Shown in pieces: positions 6,837-8,138 of a DNA stretch of 8,138 nucleotides. Positions within the stretch are counted from its first letter, which is position 1. Each line of letters starts with the position of its first letter. Location of the stretch: positions 1 through 8,138 of the forward strand of contig JBDRGC010000498.1 of assembly GCA_043818215.1 (NCBI GenBank), read 5' to 3'. The notes under the pieces were generated by a model that worked only from the letters and a program-made list of their open reading frames with translations, was not told where the DNA came from and did no database searches. The position numbers were made by a program, and so were the translations under genes. Origin of the DNA: JBDRGC01 sp043818215 (GTDB taxonomy: Bacteria > Chloroflexota > Anaerolineae > Anaerolineales > UBA11858).

Positions 6837-7000
6837 CTTCCGATCACCACAGGTCTAGTGACCCAAAACATCGACAGATTGCACAAAAACTTTCTCAACT
6901 GGTCGAATTTAGGCCAAAGTGATAAATTTTCAGTCGGATTTACACTTTTGTCCGCCAATTTGCGTTTTTAGGCCAGAAGTTACTTATTTTAGGCGTTTTA
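6837..7000. repeat. AT-rich spacer with repeated TTTAGGC words
   Basis: No convincing gene. TTTAGGCCA occurs at 6908-6916 and 6967-6975, each followed after 0-1 bases by AAGT and then an AT-rich run. A related TTTTAGGCG lies at 6987-6995. A 10-base inverted pair, AAGTAACTTC (6831-6840, overlapping the end of the nucleotidyltransferase gene) and GAAGTTACTT (6976-6985), brackets most of the spacer. The stem GGTC-TAGT-GACC near 6852-6863 is too short, and lacks a T run, to be called a terminator. This could be an untranslated end, iteron-like binding sites or simply decayed DNA. Confidence 0.35.
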
Positions 7001-7345
7001 GTGATCTGCGGAGTTCACGACTGTGTAGATACCTCTCTTGGGCTTCGGCTTCCTGGGGCAAACTTTCTTTATCGGGACATGGACTCAGAAGAATGGATGG
7101 ATATCCCGACGATCGTGGACATCGATGCCAATATCCTGATGGTCGTGCTGGATCACCTGACCGAATTCGCAGCGATGGGGAAAGCGCAGATGCAGATATT
7201 CCTGCCACTCGTCCTGCGAAACCATCAGGAGATGGGGAGTCGCCAGCATATACCTAAACAGATCGTCGGCTGGCGACGGGCGGAGCATTGCCCTCACTGT
7301 GCTGAATCAGTGCATTCGTCTTTGTTCTATTTACTGGTGGAATAG
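7001..7345 (+). pseudogene. decayed C-terminal remnant of an exported protein with FLPLVLRN tail
   Basis: An open frame without a ribosome binding site. Its middle part reads like the C-terminal end of a large secreted protein: FLYRDMDSEEWMDIPTIVD, then a VVLDHLTEFAAMG stretch, then MQIFLPLVLRN (tail codons 7199-7222). The pattern 'response line, WxxxPTxVD, HxTEFAxMG, short linker, LPLV tail' is one I recall from Chloroflexota surface proteins (from memory, not checked). In an intact gene a stop would be expected right after the tail; here the frame runs on for about 40 residues of unconvincing sequence to TAG at 7343, and nothing recognisable precedes about 7010. I infer a gene fragment whose 5' part has been deleted and whose stop has mutated. 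A small intact protein of 114 residues cannot be excluded, but it has no signal peptide. Confidence 0.55.
7239..7277. repeat. perfect 9-bp inverted repeat with 21-base loop
   Basis: GTCGCCAGC at 7239-7247 and GCTGGCGAC at 7269-7277 are exact reverse complements. No T run follows on either strand, so it is not a typical intrinsic terminator. It lies 16 bases after the FLPLVLRN tail of the remnant, where a terminator or an insertion scar could sit, and in the otherwise empty stretch between the operon and the minus-strand gene. Confidence 0.6.
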
Positions 7346-7505
7346 ACGCCGGTTGGCTTATACAACGTAGAAACTAACCTGCTGTCCTTCCTGAGAACAG
7401 TGCGCATTTTCGTTTAACCGGCTCAACTCGTTCAAGTCAGACGTTTCGTACTACAAGTCCATAGATCATTAACGCATCCAAATTGCTTTCTGCCGAACAA
7501 TTTAC

Positions 7506-7530
7506 CGCGAAAAAGATAAAGGTGTTCGCG
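7506..7530. other. small inverted repeat just past the minus-strand gene stop
   Basis: CGCGAA (7506-7511) and TTCGCG (7525-7530) pair across a 13-base loop, 13 bases beyond the stop of the minus-strand gene. In that direction no T run follows the stem, so a role as terminator is doubtful. I see nothing else in 7346-7542 beyond a spaced GCCGGTT/AACCGGC pair (7348-7354 and 7416-7422). Confidence 0.25.
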
Positions 7531-7542
7531 TGTATGGTGTTA

Positions 7543-8138
7543 TCACCCCTCCCGCCTCACCCACCCCCAAGCAGGCATGGGCAATCGCCCAAAATCCTTC
7601 CAATCGGCCAACACGACAGCCACATCGTCAAAAGCGGACAAGTCCCTGAATACCGACGACACCGTCTCCTGCACCCAGGTGGGAGCTAAGACAGTAAAAA
7701 CCAGGGGGAGATCGAAGCTCTGCGTGTATATTCGCGCTTTGTTGAACTTGTGTGTGATCTTCTCTCTCAGTTTCTTCTGGGTGGCATTTCCGCTTTCTAC
7801 TTCTAAACAGAATAATGTCTCCACATCCCACAGCCGCCCCCAGGCGACCGCGTCGGGCCGGTAATCATCCAGAGAGATTTCAGTCCATCCGGCCCAAATA
7901 TCGGCATAAAGCCAGGCTTGCTGAAGCCAGGCTTTCCACAATCGCGATGTTCGTCTATGTCGCTTTCCCACACGATACTCGCGTACCCGCTTCCCCGGAA
8001 AGGAAATTCTGGCTGGTATACCCCAACTGCGATAGACCGCAGTTATTCCAGGACGACGTATCTCCCAGGCCGGGTAATAGGATGGCAATTGCCTTATTTC
8101 CTCGTTCGTCAACTCGTTAGACGGCTTCTCTAGTATCT
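7543..8138 (-). CDS. replication-relaxation-like protein, C-terminal part (N-terminus outside window)
   Basis: The minus-strand frame is open from the right edge to a TGA at 7543-7545, giving about 197 residues; a TTG at 8112 is a possible but unneeded start, since coding-like sequence (ILEKPSNE) continues upstream. The recognisable core is DDYRPDAVAWG, then LFCLEVESG, then a KLREKITHKFNKA helix, LPLVFTVLAPTWVQ, and a final VAVVLADW strand. This order (PDA, EVExG, helix with KxxxY/F, strand) matches the C-terminal nuclease-like part of replication-relaxation proteins (PF13814), found on plasmids and integrative elements and thought to act in replication initiation. The N-terminal winged-helix part would lie outside. 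It is convergent with the operon and unlikely to be functionally tied to it. The family call is tentative; that this is a real protein is fairly sure from its amphipathic, non-repetitive sequence. Confidence 0.6.
   Translation of the reverse strand, partial: ILEKPSNELTNEEIRQLPSYYPAWEIRRPGITAVYRSWGIPARISFPGKRVREYRVGKRHRRTSRLWKAWLQQAWLYADIWAGWTEISLDDYRPDAVAWGRLWDVETLFCLEVESGNATQKKLREKITHKFNKARIYTQSFDLPLVFTVLAPTWVQETVSSVFRDLSAFDDVAVVLADWKDFGRLPMPAWGWVRREG

Noticed and set aside
6852..6863. GGTC-TAGT-GACC as the operon terminator
   Set aside because: Four-base stem and no T run; too weak to call.
6919..7257. 112-residue plus-strand open frame overlapping the remnant
   Set aside because: It is in another frame from the recognisable HLTEFA/FLPLV sequence, and its own translation is Arg/Ser/Pro-rich without motifs.
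1..8138. CRISPR array, tRNA, rRNA or riboswitch
   Set aside because: No regularly spaced direct repeats, no cloverleaf or conserved rRNA/aptamer sequence seen on either strand by eye.

Overview
The window looks like a chromosomal segment of a Chloroflexota bacterium, probably of the Anaerolineae/Caldilineae type. The basis is indirect. Two exported proteins and one decayed fragment end in the short tail [FY]-[LI]-P-[LF]-[IV] plus a basic residue. One of them also carries a fibronectin-III-like module of a kind I recall as common in that phylum, and a nested C6/G6 hairpin repeat of similar flavour is present. No rRNA, tRNA or other taxonomic anchor is present, so the assignment is a moderate-confidence inference.

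Bases 2-6836 hold six co-directional genes that read as one operon. They are: (1) the C-terminal part of a radical SAM/SPASM maturase, cut by the left window edge; (2) an HPr-kinase-like P-loop protein; (3) an exported gingipain-like (C25) cysteine peptidase; (4) an exported protein with a lamin-tail-like and a fibronectin-III-like domain; (5) a small S24/S26 signal-peptidase-like protein with a Ser/His pair; (6) a nucleotidyltransferase of the NTP_transf_5 type. Genes 2/3 and 5/6 overlap by four bases (GTGA, ATGA), and the spacers 3/4 and 4/5 are 29 and 38 bases. Genes 1/2 are separated by a 125-bp palindromic, MITE-like repeat that has extended the reading frame of the maturase.

The maturase, HprK-like kinase, S24/S26 protein and NTP_transf_5 protein are partners known from peptide-modification (RiPP-like, 'HPr-rel-A'-like) neighbourhoods. 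Here they enclose two exported proteins with the same C-terminal tail, one of them a peptidase. The most interesting reading is a modification/processing cassette acting on secreted proteins, possibly through that tail. This is inference: no precursor peptide and no PqqD-type carrier is visible, and both could lie left of the window.

Bases 6837-7542 are largely non-coding and look decayed. They hold an AT-rich stretch with repeated TTTAGGC words, the remnant of the C-terminus of another exported protein ending in FLPLVLRN, and a perfect 9-bp inverted repeat. From 7543 to the right edge a gene on the minus strand (N-terminus cut off) encodes a protein resembling the C-terminal half of replication-relaxation family proteins. 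This suggests that an integrated or mobile element begins at the right side.
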